From: UBA3537 sp965658025
Lineage (GTDB): Bacteria > Bacteroidota > Bacteroidia > Flavobacteriales > Flavobacteriaceae
Length of the DNA stretch: 64,000 nucleotides
Assembly: GCA_965658025.1 (NCBI GenBank)
Contig: CBFHQL010000007.1
Location: 1 to 64,000, forward strand
Reading direction: 5' to 3'
The translations under genes were made by a program, and so were the position numbers. Of the stretch, positions 25,763-35,013 are shown in pieces (position 1 is the stretch's first letter; every line of letters starts with the position of its first letter). Under the pieces are notes generated by a model. The model searched no databases. It was not told where the DNA came from and saw only the letters and a list, made by a program, of their open reading frames with translations.

Positions 25763-26914
25763 ATGCCTATTTATTTAGACAATGCTGCTACAACACAAGT
25801 CCGCGAAGAGGTTGCGGATAAAATGGCTGCAGTCTTAAAATCTACTTATGGTAATCCATCTTCTACGCACAGTGTAGGGCGTTCCTCAAAATCTATATTA
25901 GAACAATGCAGAAAACGCATTGCTTCGCATTTCAATATAAAATCTTCTGAAATTGTATTCACTGCAGGAGGTACAGAAGCCGACAATCTAGTTTTACGCT
26001 CTGCGGTATGTCATTTGGGGGTCAAACACATTATTTCATCGCGAATTGAACACCATGCCGTTGGGCATACCATAACTGCGCTCGAAAATTCAGAAAAAAT
26101 TAAAGTTAGTTATGTTCGTCTTTTGGAGAATGGTGGCATTGATTTGAAGCATTTGGAACAACTTTTAGAGGACTCTGAACAAAAAACTTTTGTTTCATTG
26201 ATGCACATCAACAATGAGATCGGAACTATACTCGATTTAAAATTTGTTGCAGATTTATGTAAAAAACACCAGGCACTATTTCATAGCGATACAGTGCAAT
26301 CGGTAGGGCATTATCCTTTGGATTTGGCTGAAATTCCAATTGATTTTTTGGCTGCAAGTGCGCACAAATTTCATGGTCCAAAAGGTATTGGGTTTGCGTT
26401 TGTACGAAGTGGTTTGGGCTTACAATCCATCATAACTGGTGGAGCACAGGAGCGGGGCTGTCGTGCGGGTACAGAAAGTCTACACGATATCGTTGGATTA
26501 GATGAATCCTTGGCTTTGGCTTATGAACATCTAAACTCAGAAAAAATATACATAAGTGAATTAAAAGCGCATTTTATACAGCGTTTAAAAACAGAAATTC
26601 CGGGAATTAAATTCAATGGCACAAGTGCTGATGCATCAAAGAGTACCTATACTTTGGTCAATGTATGTCTACCGGTTTCAGTTGATAAAGCACCCTTGTT
26701 TTTGTTTCAATTGGATTTAAAAGGTATTGCTTGTTCCAAAGGAAGTGCATGCCAAAGCGGAAGTGACAAAGGATCTCATGTCCTTCGAGAAATTCTTTCA
26801 GAAGAGGATTTGCAAAAACCCTCAATTCGCTTTTCATTTAGTTCATTCAACACAAAAGAAGAACTGAATGAGGTTATTGATACTCTTAAAGAACTTGTTT
26901 TAGAACCCGCCTAA
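25763..26914 (+). CDS. Cysteine desulfurase, NifS/IscS type
   Basis: PLP enzyme that removes sulfur from cysteine for Fe-S clusters or tRNA thiolation. It has the class V fold with IYLDNAATTQV at the N terminus, TAGGTEADNLVLR, HINNEIGTI, the PLP lysine in SAHKFHGPKG, and the catalytic cysteine loop SKGSACQSGSDKGSHVL near residue 330. The length of 383 residues fits IscS/NifS group I. No scaffold (iscU/sufU) gene is adjacent. It is monocistronic, divergent from the calcium-repeat lipoprotein and convergent with the TonB receptor, sharing the stop region CTAA. Confidence 0.93.
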   Translation: MPIYLDNAATTQVREEVADKMAAVLKSTYGNPSSTHSVGRSSKSILEQCRKRIASHFNIKSSEIVFTAGGTEADNLVLRSAVCHLGVKHIISSRIEHHAVGHTITALENSEKIKVSYVRLLENGGIDLKHLEQLLEDSEQKTFVSLMHINNEIGTILDLKFVADLCKKHQALFHSDTVQSVGHYPLDLAEIPIDFLAASAHKFHGPKGIGFAFVRSGLGLQSIITGGAQERGCRAGTESLHDIVGLDESLALAYEHLNSEKIYISELKAHFIQRLKTEIPGIKFNGTSADASKSTYTLVNVCLPVSVDKAPLFLFQLDLKGIACSKGSACQSGSDKGSHVLREILSEEDLQKPSIRFSFSSFNTKEELNEVIDTLKELVLEPA

Positions 26915-29376
26915 AAGCGCATGTCCAACCTAATATTGAACACTCTCGGTGTTAGATAGTTAGGTATAGAATATTGGCGTTTTGAGTAGACATCGCGCAC
27001 CCAAGTATTTGTAATTGAGTTTTGAACATCAAATATGTTAAATATTTCTACCCCGATGGATAATTCTTTAAATCGTTTTTTCCATCCATTTTTGGCTTTA
27101 TTTTTTGAATCTACTACCACATAAGACATACCAATATCGGCACGTTTATAATCAGGTAATCGATTTTGATAACTGTACACATCGGCATAACTTGGCGATC
27201 CTCCAGGAACACCTGTATTATAAACCAAATTTAGATACATTTTCATGTTAGGTAATTTGGGAATATAGTCCTGAAACAGTACACCAAATTTCAAACGTTG
27301 ATCCATTGGTCGTGCTATAAATTCTCGTCCACCAATAGCTTCTTCGGTTTTGAGATAACCAAAAGAAAACCACGATTCTGTACCAGGGACAAATTCACCA
27401 TTTAGACGCATATCCAATCCATAGGCATATGCTTCAGCATTGTTGTTCGCTGCATACCGAATACGTACATTTTCAACTGTATATGGGTTTACATCAGAGA
27501 GGCTTTTGTAATAGAGTTCAGAAACCAATTTAAAGGGGCGTTTCCAAAGTTCAAAACTATATTCATGCCCAGCAACAATATGTACGGACTTTTGGGCTTT
27601 TACATTGCTGTTTACTGTGCCACTAGCATCACGTAATTCTCTATAAAATGGAGGTTGATAATACAATCCACCACTCAATCTAAAAAGCATATCTTTTTTA
27701 CCGTTGGGCTTTATACTAAATTGTGCTCTTGGACTAAAAACCATCTGTTGTTTTGTAGCAATGTCTTTACCACTGACGCGCCATTGGTGCGCACGTACAC
27801 CAAAATTATAAAAGACTTCATTTGCACCAAGTGTACTGCGCTTACTCCATTGTGCAAATGCTTGTAAGCGTTCCACGGTAGTATTGTTTGTTGCACGAAT
27901 GTTTTGAAAGGGCACCAAAGGACCTGTGTCAGCAGTATAAGGTTGATTATCAAATTGATCTAAATTTGGCGGATTGATAGAAAATCCAGCAGAGTCAATC
28001 ACTTCCCATTCGACAACACGATCGCGTATGTCTTCATTGGTGTATTTTATAGACCACTGAAAATGATTTTTATTTTTTTTGTACGTTCCACGATGCTCAA
28101 CAGTAGAGATTAAGGCATCCAAATCATTTCGCGCATGATTGATTTGTCCTCCAATACCTTCCGAAAATTCAACTTCTCCCAAATTTTCGTCACCAATATT
28201 ACTGTTGACTTCTCCCAATCGGTATTGTGCCAAAATGTCAAAATATTCTTGTTCGGTGGTATGAAAACTAGAAGTGATAAGTTTTAAGTTTAAATTATCA
28301 TTAACCTGATAAGAACCCTTTAAAGCACCAAAATAGGTGTTGTAGGCATCTTGCTCTTGACCTTCATAAAACACCAACAATGCAATGGGATTCTCTAATG
28401 TACCAAAATTTGTTTGCCTTGTTTTTGGTGCATAATTGTAGGTGTTAGAAGTGATATTTCCTAAAAAACTCAATTCAAACTTTGGGCTCATTTGATAGGT
28501 TAAATAGGTCTGTGCATCTAAAAACTTAGGATCATAATTAGTTTGTGTTTCTTTGGCATCTACAAGCAAGCTATTATCTCTATAGCGTAGCCCAACCAAC
28601 GCTGAAAATTTTTGGTCCTTACTCGTTCCTTCGGTAGTAATACTACCCCCTAAAAGACTTAAATCTGTGCGAAAACCAAAGCGAGTTGGTTTTCGGTAGG
28701 TGATGTCCAAAACAGAAGAAAGCTTGTCGCCATATTTAGCTTGAAATCCACCTGCTGAAAACTCTAAATTTTCGACCATTGCTGTATTGACGAAGCTCAA
28801 TCCTTCTTGTTGTCCAGACCGTACCAAAAAGGGGCGATAGACTTCAATGTCATTAACATAAACCAAGTTTTCATCAAAATTCCCTCCACGAACAGAATAT
28901 TGAGTACTTAATTCGTTTGAAATATTAACACCAGGTAATGTTTTTAGAAGATTTTCTACACCAGGTTGCGCACCTTTTATCGTTCGAATTATTTTTGGTG
29001 AAATGGTGGTTACGCCTTCTAAAACAGAGCGTTTTGTCCCTGTTATGATTACGGTTTCAATTTGTTCAACGTCTGTTTTTAAAACAGGATTGAATTCAAA
29101 TTCTTGCCCATCGTTGAGTTTGAATACTGCACGAACAAATTTATGACGTACATGGGAAAATTCGACCTCTACGTTTTTGTTTGCAGGAATTTCCAAAAGA
29201 TAAAATCCATTGTTGTTTGAAATGGTTCCAAAGTCATTTGCACGAACTGTTGCATTTTCAATGGGTTTGTTTTCTTCGTCAAGCAGTACACCCCGCAATG
29301 TTGCTGTTTGCGCAAACACATGATGTTGAGCTATAAATAGTAGAAGAATTAAAGTGTATAAATATCTTATTTTCAA
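26911..29376 (-). CDS. TonB-dependent receptor with carboxypeptidase-like N-terminal domain
   Basis: An 821-residue outer-membrane transporter. A signal peptide (LYTLILLLFIAQHHVFAQ) precedes a CarboxypepD_reg-like domain (ATLRGVLLDEENKPIENATV, about residues 25-110), a plug domain (LLKTLPGVNISNELSTQYSV and RGGNFDENLVYVND) and a beta-barrel ending in a terminal aromatic (FNIRLDMRF). The start is a TTG; no ATG is available nearby and the signal peptide fits. No SusD partner is adjacent, so it is not a typical glycan PUL. The substrate is unknown. It follows the M23 peptidase gene by 11 bases. Confidence 0.92.
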   Translation of the reverse strand: MKIRYLYTLILLLFIAQHHVFAQTATLRGVLLDEENKPIENATVRANDFGTISNNNGFYLLEIPANKNVEVEFSHVRHKFVRAVFKLNDGQEFEFNPVLKTDVEQIETVIITGTKRSVLEGVTTISPKIIRTIKGAQPGVENLLKTLPGVNISNELSTQYSVRGGNFDENLVYVNDIEVYRPFLVRSGQQEGLSFVNTAMVENLEFSAGGFQAKYGDKLSSVLDITYRKPTRFGFRTDLSLLGGSITTEGTSKDQKFSALVGLRYRDNSLLVDAKETQTNYDPKFLDAQTYLTYQMSPKFELSFLGNITSNTYNYAPKTRQTNFGTLENPIALLVFYEGQEQDAYNTYFGALKGSYQVNDNLNLKLITSSFHTTEQEYFDILAQYRLGEVNSNIGDENLGEVEFSEGIGGQINHARNDLDALISTVEHRGTYKKNKNHFQWSIKYTNEDIRDRVVEWEVIDSAGFSINPPNLDQFDNQPYTADTGPLVPFQNIRATNNTTVERLQAFAQWSKRSTLGANEVFYNFGVRAHQWRVSGKDIATKQQMVFSPRAQFSIKPNGKKDMLFRLSGGLYYQPPFYRELRDASGTVNSNVKAQKSVHIVAGHEYSFELWKRPFKLVSELYYKSLSDVNPYTVENVRIRYAANNNAEAYAYGLDMRLNGEFVPGTESWFSFGYLKTEEAIGGREFIARPMDQRLKFGVLFQDYIPKLPNMKMYLNLVYNTGVPGGSPSYADVYSYQNRLPDYKRADIGMSYVVVDSKNKAKNGWKKRFKELSIGVEIFNIFDVQNSITNTWVRDVYSKRQYSIPNYLTPRVFNIRLDMRF

Positions 29377-29387
29377 AATGGTATGAT

Positions 29388-31073
29388 TTATTTTCTGTAA
29401 AAGGTAAGTTCAAATTTAGAATTATTTCCAACATTATCGGTGACGATAAGCTTTAAATTATTTTTGATGTCATTGATTACATTATCATTGAAGTCGTGTG
29501 TTAGTGTATTGGTTTTGGGATCATATTCCATTAAAATCCATTTTCCATTTACAGTAGCACGAAAGTTTTTTATTCCAGAAACAGTATCTGAAATTTTGAT
29601 TTTGAGATAGCGATATTTTGTTAGCCAACTCCCATTTTTGAATTTTACAGGTGTAATTTTTGGCCCTTCATCATCCCTTCCCAAGGTGTATCGACCAAAG
29701 TATTTTGTTCGTGCGCTTAGTGTGTTGCCTTTTCGTTTTGTTGAAGTGTAGTACAATCGTCCATAGCGTGAAAGACGTCCAATAAAAAGATGAGCTAAAT
29801 CTTTGGGCTCAAAGCGATTGGCATCAAATGTAATGGTCATTGATTTTTTTAGAGGGATACTAGATTCGTGTATTGTTAATGTATCATTTTTGACTTTAAA
29901 ATCCAGGTGAATATCGTCGTATAAAGCATAAGCAGGGATTTCTACGCGAAAGGACTGTTCTTCTAACAAGGTTGATTCTGAGGCGTTTACATAAGTAAAA
30001 TATGGAGGAATTGAATCCTTTGAAGAGACTTCTTGAAAAATTCCTATGATTGGAATTTGAACTGTAGTTTTATTGTTCTTAAAATCTTGAATTTTAATCG
30101 TGTAAGCCGAATTTGTGCTGTCGCTTATCCTTAAGGTCCCGTTTTCTTCTTGAAAAGAAAATAAACTAAGCGGGTTATTTTTTTCAATAAACAATTTTTG
30201 AATTCTTTGCTTTTTCGAACGGTAATGCGCATAGTCTATAAAACGATTGATGTGTTTGGTTTCATCAAACGAAAACCGCTTAAAATCCACTTCAATAGAT
30301 TTTTTTCCATTAAAAAAGGTTTCAATTTTTGACAACCCATTTTTATTCGATGCATAGTCTTGGCGGTCATTGGCTACAATTCCAAAACCAATAGTACCAT
30401 AGGCAGCAATGGGTTCGGCTTTATAATTTCCATTGGGTTGTTTTATGAGCCGCATTTTTTTCTTTTCACGAAGCCCTTCAATATGGCTATCATCAGAGAG
30501 GGGATAGGCATAAAGATGATAGAGTTCTGGGGGTGTTGTATCTTTAATATCGAATCCAAAAAGCATCGGGTTTAAAGGGCGATAATTTTTGTCACGAATC
30601 TCAAAATGCAGATGTGGACCAGACGACCCCCCTGTATTTCCAGAAAATGCTACAAGTTCGTCCGTTTCAATGCGTAGTGCGTTTGGATCTGGAAACAGTT
30701 CGATTTCAAATTCCTCTTTTTCGTATTGTTTGCTTTTGACAAAAGCTTCAATTTTTGGAGAAAATTTTTGAAGATGCGCATACACCGAAGTATAGCCATT
30801 GGGATGAGTAATGTACAATGCTTTGCCATACCCATATCTAGAAATTTTAATTCTGCTTACATAGCCAACAGCTGCAGTATACACTTTGAGTCCCTGTTTT
30901 CTATTGGTTTTTATATCTAAGCCCGAATGAAAATGATTGGATCTCAATTCAGCAAATGTTCCCGAAAGCACCAGTTGTATATCCAAAGGCGAACGGAAGT
31001 AGTCTTGTGGGTAGGGGGCTTGTGCCATTGTGTAAACAGAGCACAAAAAACATAAAATCTTAAAAATATCCAT
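29388..31073 (-). CDS. M23 family metallopeptidase
   Basis: A 561-residue secreted protein. After a signal peptide (ILCFLCSVYTMAQA), a LytM/M23 peptidase domain holds the zinc motifs HSGLDIKT (HxxxD) and HLHFEIRD (HxH). The remaining roughly 350 residues are strand-rich and of unknown fold. M23 enzymes cut peptidoglycan peptide cross-links; this one probably remodels the wall. It is first in an operon with the TonB receptor. Confidence 0.9.
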   Translation of the reverse strand: MDIFKILCFLCSVYTMAQAPYPQDYFRSPLDIQLVLSGTFAELRSNHFHSGLDIKTNRKQGLKVYTAAVGYVSRIKISRYGYGKALYITHPNGYTSVYAHLQKFSPKIEAFVKSKQYEKEEFEIELFPDPNALRIETDELVAFSGNTGGSSGPHLHFEIRDKNYRPLNPMLFGFDIKDTTPPELYHLYAYPLSDDSHIEGLREKKKMRLIKQPNGNYKAEPIAAYGTIGFGIVANDRQDYASNKNGLSKIETFFNGKKSIEVDFKRFSFDETKHINRFIDYAHYRSKKQRIQKLFIEKNNPLSLFSFQEENGTLRISDSTNSAYTIKIQDFKNNKTTVQIPIIGIFQEVSSKDSIPPYFTYVNASESTLLEEQSFRVEIPAYALYDDIHLDFKVKNDTLTIHESSIPLKKSMTITFDANRFEPKDLAHLFIGRLSRYGRLYYTSTKRKGNTLSARTKYFGRYTLGRDDEGPKITPVKFKNGSWLTKYRYLKIKISDTVSGIKNFRATVNGKWILMEYDPKTNTLTHDFNDNVINDIKNNLKLIVTDNVGNNSKFELTFYRK

Positions 31074-31162
31074 AACGTGATCTTTCGCTAAAGTATAGAA
31101 TTGAAAACAAAAAGCAAAGCATTTGGTTTGGTTAAATTATTTTTAAAATATCGGCACATAAA

Positions 31163-31193
31163 TTGCGATTTTAGATATGGAATGTTAAATTTG
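31163..31193 (+). promoter_or_regulatory. Housekeeping promoter for the coiled-coil/zapA/6S/rny run
   Basis: TTG at 31163-31165, 20-base spacer, then TAAATTTG at 31186-31193: one of the best matches to the Bacteroidota consensus here. The start codon follows at 31217. Confidence 0.7.
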
Positions 31194-31216
31194 TATAAAT
31201 GGTATTGAAATTGTAG

Positions 31217-31507
31217 ATGAGCAAAATCGAAACAATCGTCCAAACTTTAGAAGTTAAAATAGACAAGATACTGAACCAGTTTGGATCTTTGAAAGATGAG
31301 AATACTGCTCTAAAACGGGAGATAGAAGAATTAAAATCCCAAAACAAGAATCAATTGCAATTGCTTCAAGAAAAGCAAACAGAATTTGATTCTTTAAAAA
31401 TTGCAAGTTCAATGCTTGGCAGTAACGAAGACAAACGAGCTTCAAAGCTCAAAATAAATGCTTTGATTAAAGAGATAAACGATTGCATTGCGAGTTTATC
31501 GGACTAA
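31217..31507 (+). CDS. Small coiled-coil protein next to ZapA
   Basis: A 96-residue soluble, charged protein. Residues about 15-62 form a heptad-rich coiled coil (LKDENTALKREIEELKSQNK). It resembles short ZapB-like or septum-associated coiled coils, but no family is identified with certainty. It lies 10 bases before zapA and shares its promoter, so a role in division with FtsZ/ZapA is a reasonable guess. Confidence 0.75.
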   Translation: MSKIETIVQTLEVKIDKILNQFGSLKDENTALKREIEELKSQNKNQLQLLQEKQTEFDSLKIASSMLGSNEDKRASKLKINALIKEINDCIASLSD

Positions 31508-31517
31508 ATAATAATTC

Positions 31518-31820
31518 ATGAGTGAGCAATTAAAAATTAAATTGTCTATTGCAAATCGGGTTTATCCCTTAACAATAGCGCCAAGCCAAGAAGAAGGTTT
31601 GCGTTTAGCCGCTCAGAAGATAGATGCAACCGTTAAAAAATTTGAACAAAGCTATTCCGTACAAGATAAGCAAGACGTTTTGGCCATGTGCGCCTTACAA
31701 TTTGCTGCTGAAACGGAACAAACGAAAATAAATAAAAACAGTTTAAGTGAAGTCCTCGAGCAACGCCTGATTGATTTGAATCAGCAGTTAGACCAGCACT
31801 TAGACGCCAACGTTCTTTAA
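31518..31820 (+). CDS. zapA: ZapA, cell division protein
   Basis: A 100-residue protein of the ZapA family, which cross-links FtsZ filaments at the septum. The N-terminal globular part has the characteristic KIKLSIANRVYPLTI and EEGLRLAAQKIDATVKKFEQ, followed by a C-terminal coiled coil. It lies between the coiled-coil gene and the 6S-like RNA. The zapA-6S RNA neighbourhood is also seen in proteobacteria. Confidence 0.9.
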   Translation: MSEQLKIKLSIANRVYPLTIAPSQEEGLRLAAQKIDATVKKFEQSYSVQDKQDVLAMCALQFAAETEQTKINKNSLSEVLEQRLIDLNQQLDQHLDANVL

Positions 31821-31836
31821 AATATAAAATACATAC

Positions 31837-32005
31837 TGCCTGTATTGGTCAATTTTTTGATAAACTCAACGAGAATTCTATAAATGGAGTCCGTTTAAGT
31901 TGTAAAAGCATGCTGCCTTGTCGCAGACCCTTGATCAGCTTTTCAGCTCTAAATCCTGTTTAAAAGGAGTTTATACAAAACCCAGATCTCTACAGGCTTT
32001 TTTTT
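31837..32005 (+). ncRNA. ssrS: 6S-Flavo-type RNA
   Basis: Between zapA and rny the sequence TGCCTGTA (31837-31844) pairs with TACAGGC (31991-31997), closing a long, mostly unpaired hairpin, and is followed by a run of nine T residues as a terminator. Length (about 165 nt), closing stem, terminator and position match the 6S-Flavo RNA motif. 6S RNA mimics an open promoter and sequesters RNA polymerase. No good open reading frame covers the region. Confidence 0.75.
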
Positions 32006-32023
32006 TAATTAAAATCACAAACA

Positions 32024-33601
32024 ATGGATCAAAACATCATAATGATTGCTTCTGGAGCCGCAGTATTGGGGCTCATCATAGGACTGATCATTTCAAAAAT
32101 AAGAGAAAAAAATAATGCTACTCAAATTACAAAAAATGCAAAACGTACCGCTAGTGATATTATATCTAAGGCAAAGTCAGAAGGAGAGAGCATTAAAAAA
32201 AATAAAATATTTCAAGCCAAAGAACGCTTTTTAGAACTCAAATCTGAGCATGAAAAAGTAATTCTCTCCAGAGATAAAAAAATGGCTGAAGCCGAAAAGC
32301 GTACAAGAGATAAAGAATCTCAAATTTCTTCAGAATTGTCTAAAAACAAAAAACTAAGCCACGAACTCGAATCCAAAAAGAACGACTATGACCAGCGTCT
32401 TTCCGTTTTGGATAAACGCCAAGAGGAGTTGGATAAAATGCACAAAAGCCAAGTTCAACAATTGGAAGTCATATCTGGACTTTCCGCAGATGATGCCAAA
32501 GCACAATTGGTAGAATCCTTAAAATCTGAAGCCAAAAATGATGTGATGGCCTATGTGCAAGACAAAATGGAAGAAGCCAAACTCACAGCCGAACAAGACG
32601 CCAAAAAAATCATCATCAATACCATTCAACGGATTGGTACTGAGGAAGCCATTGACAATTGTGTTTCTGTTTTCAATATTGAATCGGATGATATGAAAGG
32701 CCGTATTATTGGTCGTGAAGGGCGAAACATTAGAGCACTAGAAGCGGCTACTGGTGTTGAGATCATTGTAGACGACACACCAGAAGCCATTATTCTATCG
32801 TGCTTTGATTCTGTTCGCCGTGAAATTGCTCGACTATCGTTGCACAAACTTGTCACCGACGGACGAATTCATCCCGCACGAATTGAAGAAGTTGTACGCA
32901 AAACAGAAAAACAAATTGGACAAGAAATCATTGAAGTTGGAAAACGTACTGTCATCGATTTGGGTATTCATGGTTTACATCCTGAATTAATAAAAACTGT
33001 AGGGCGAATGAAGTACCGTTCTTCATACGGTCAAAACTTATTGCAACACTCTAGAGAAGTCGCCAAGCTTTGTGGTGTTATGGCTGCAGAATTGGGCATC
33101 AATCCAAAACTGGCCAAGCGTGCAGGATTATTACACGATATTGGTAAAGTCCCCGATTCTGAAACTGATATGGAAACACCACATGCTATTTTGGGGATGC
33201 AATGGGCCGAAAAATATGGCGAAAAAGCAGAAGTGTGTAATGCTATTGGTGCGCACCACGATGAAATCGAAATGAAATTTTTACTCTCACCAATTGTTCA
33301 AGTGTGTGATGCAATTTCTGGTGCTCGTCCAGGGGCAAGACGTCAGGTTTTGGACTCCTACATACAGCGCTTAAAAGATTTGGAGGAAGTTGCTTTTAGT
33401 TTTAAAGGCGTACAAAAGGCCTATGCTATTCAAGCGGGGCGCGAATTGCGTGTGATTGTTGAAAGCGAAAAAGTGGACGACAACAACGCTAGTCGATTGT
33501 CGTTTGAAATTTCACAAAAAATTCAAACCGATATGACCTATCCCGGTCAGGTCAAAGTTACCGTTATTCGTGAAACAAGAGCCGTGAATATTGCGAAATA
33601 A
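32024..33601 (+). CDS. rny: RNase Y
   Basis: Membrane-anchored endoribonuclease that starts mRNA decay. An N-terminal transmembrane helix (ASGAAVLGLIIGLIISKI), a long charged coiled coil (to about residue 200), a KH domain (GRIIGREGRNIRALEAATGV) and an HD domain (LLHDIGKVPDSE and IGAHHDEIE) are all present. The length of 525 residues is normal. It ends with the terminator at 33621-33650. Confidence 0.95.
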   Translation: MDQNIIMIASGAAVLGLIIGLIISKIREKNNATQITKNAKRTASDIISKAKSEGESIKKNKIFQAKERFLELKSEHEKVILSRDKKMAEAEKRTRDKESQISSELSKNKKLSHELESKKNDYDQRLSVLDKRQEELDKMHKSQVQQLEVISGLSADDAKAQLVESLKSEAKNDVMAYVQDKMEEAKLTAEQDAKKIIINTIQRIGTEEAIDNCVSVFNIESDDMKGRIIGREGRNIRALEAATGVEIIVDDTPEAIILSCFDSVRREIARLSLHKLVTDGRIHPARIEEVVRKTEKQIGQEIIEVGKRTVIDLGIHGLHPELIKTVGRMKYRSSYGQNLLQHSREVAKLCGVMAAELGINPKLAKRAGLLHDIGKVPDSETDMETPHAILGMQWAEKYGEKAEVCNAIGAHHDEIEMKFLLSPIVQVCDAISGARPGARRQVLDSYIQRLKDLEEVAFSFKGVQKAYAIQAGRELRVIVESEKVDDNNASRLSFEISQKIQTDMTYPGQVKVTVIRETRAVNIAK

Positions 33602-33620
33602 AAGACCTAATAAAAAGATG

Positions 33621-33650
33621 AAAAGCAGTTTTTTAAACTGCTTTTTTTTA
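33621..33650. terminator. Bidirectional terminator between rny and xerD
   Basis: AAAGCAGTTT (33622-33631) pairs with AAACTGCTTT (33635-33644), with A-run and T-run flanks usable in both directions. Confidence 0.85.
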
Positions 33651-34547
33651 TGCCCGACGTGGATGAAAAGAGGTCATGACTTGTTTTAAATGGCTTTTAT
33701 CAATGTGCATATAAATTTCTGTTGTGGTGATGCTTTCATGCCCAAGCATCACTTGAATCGCGCGTAAATCTGCACCATTTTCCAACAGGTGCGTGGCAAA
33801 TGAGTGGCGAAAGGTGTGGGGGGAAATCGATTTTTCAATCCCTGCTTTTTGGGTAAAGGTTTTAACAATGGTAAAAATCATAGCCCGTGTGAGTTGTTTT
33901 CCTCGTCGATTCAAAAACAAAGTATCTAAATATTTAGGGTCAATATTAAGTAGGGTACGGGCATGATGGCGGTACAAATTGATGAATTTTTGAGTGTTTT
34001 TCCCAATGGGTACAAAGCGTTGTTTGTTGCCCTTCCCTGTTACTTTAATAAACCCCTCTTCAAAAAACAAATCGGAGAGTTTTAAATTAGTCAGTTCACT
34101 CACACGCAACCCACAACTGTACAAAGTTTCGATGATCGCCCTGTTACGCTCGCCTAGGGGTGTACTCAAATCAATAGCGGCCACAATCTTATCAATTTCC
34201 TGCACGGAAAGGGTGTCGGGAAGTTTACGACCAATTTTTGGTGCTTCGATTTGCGCCAACGGATTGGTGGTGCGGTAGTTTTCAAAAATTAGATAATCGA
34301 AAAAATTGCGTAACCCAGAAATGACACGAGATTGAGTACGTGCATTAACCGTTTTGGCCATTTCATACAAAAACCCTTGAACCGTTTCTGCAGTAATATT
34401 TATGGGGCTGACGGACTGATTGTGTGTTTCTAAATATAAAATGAGTTTTTTTACATCCAAACAGTAACTGCTCACGGTATGCTCCGAAAGGCCACGTTCA
34501 ATTTTTAAATAATGTTCAAAATCCCGTAGGGCGTTGCTCCAATTCAT
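33648..34547 (-). CDS. xerD: XerD, site-specific tyrosine recombinase
   Basis: Resolves chromosome dimers at dif together with XerC and FtsK. It has an N-terminal SAM-like core-binding domain and a C-terminal catalytic domain with the tyrosine-recombinase residues: YSCGLRVSELTNL (Arg), HTFRHSFATHL (His-x-x-Arg), LGHESITTTEIYMH (His and Tyr). The length of 299 residues is normal for a Xer protein. Its 5' neighbour is tRNA-Ser, so an integrase role for a nearby element is possible, but its sequence is that of a core Xer protein. Confidence 0.9.
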   Translation of the reverse strand: MNWSNALRDFEHYLKIERGLSEHTVSSYCLDVKKLILYLETHNQSVSPINITAETVQGFLYEMAKTVNARTQSRVISGLRNFFDYLIFENYRTTNPLAQIEAPKIGRKLPDTLSVQEIDKIVAAIDLSTPLGERNRAIIETLYSCGLRVSELTNLKLSDLFFEEGFIKVTGKGNKQRFVPIGKNTQKFINLYRHHARTLLNIDPKYLDTLFLNRRGKQLTRAMIFTIVKTFTQKAGIEKSISPHTFRHSFATHLLENGADLRAIQVMLGHESITTTEIYMHIDKSHLKQVMTSFHPRRA

Positions 34548-34732
34548 GTGAATTTATGTATTATTTTTTTCGGTCACATGGAACATCCATGCGGTGATAT
34601 TTTTAATCGACAAAATTTTAGTTATGGATGTTTCATAGCTCTAAAATACGAATATTTGAGGATTGTGTTTTTGTTTTTAAAAAAATATAGGGTGAAGAAA
34701 TATGAACTTAATAAAAATAAAATCAGAAACTA

Positions 34733-34764
34733 TTTGAAAAGAATAGAAAACCCACTTATATTTG
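34733..34764 (+). promoter_or_regulatory. Promoter of tRNA-Ser
   Basis: TTTG at 34733-34736, 20-base spacer, TATATTTG at 34757-34764, 11 bases before the mature tRNA. The upstream region 34548-34732 holds no gene I can support. Confidence 0.7.
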
Positions 34765-34775
34765 CACTCGCATTA

Positions 34776-34860
34776 GGAGAAATGGCAGAGTGGTCGAATG
34801 CGGCAGTCTTGAAAACTGTTGAGGGTCACACCTCCGGGGGTTCGAATCCCTCTTTCTCCG
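34776..34860 (+). tRNA. tRNA-Ser, anticodon UGA
   Basis: An 85-nt class II tRNA. The acceptor stem GGAGAAA pairs with TTTCTCC, the anticodon loop CTTGAAA places TGA at 34810-34812, the long variable arm includes GAGGGTCACACCTC, the T-loop is TTCGAAT, and the discriminator is G. CCA is not encoded. Confidence 0.95.
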
Positions 34861-34878
34861 CAAAAGAAAACCCACAAC
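34845..34878 (+). repeat. 34-bp direct repeat, tRNA copy (putative attB/attL)
   Basis: Begins AATCCCTCTTTCTCCG inside the tRNA T-arm and acceptor stem, and runs 18 bases past the tRNA into the left arm of its terminator. It is identical over all 34 bases to 35014-35047. Confidence 0.8.
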
Positions 34879-34894
34879 ACAAGTTGTGGGTTTT
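34867..34894 (+). terminator. Terminator of tRNA-Ser
   Basis: AAAACCCACAAC, loop ACAA, GTTGTGGGTTTT plus T-run. The left arm belongs to the 34-bp repeat; the right arm is not repeated. Confidence 0.85.
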
Positions 34895-34948
34895 TTGCTT
34901 TTAGGACGGTCAATCATTTATGATTGAAAAGGACTTAAAGCAAAAAAG

Positions 34949-34977
34949 AATACACGCAAGGCGTGTATTGGGTTTTT
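34949..34977 (+). terminator. Terminator-like hairpin between the two repeats
   Basis: AATACACGC, loop AAG, GCGTGTATT, then GGGTTTTT. No gene reads into it apart from the tRNA, so it may be a remnant of a lost gene or element. Confidence 0.6.
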
Positions 34978-35013
34978 ATGCTTGCCCAGGATTTCCTTTT
35001 GGGATCATAATAT

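Noticed and set aside
31918..32115. Small plus-strand ORF over the 6S region
   Set aside because: It spans the 6S terminator and the start of rny, has no family features, and the RNA explains the sequence better.
33648..34547. XerD as an island-specific integrase for the tRNA-Ser locus
   Set aside because: Length and motifs are those of the core dimer-resolution enzyme, and it lies outside the repeat-bounded segment.
34548..34904. 118-codon ORF across the tRNA-Ser locus
   Set aside because: It reads through the tRNA and its terminator, so it cannot be a real coding region.
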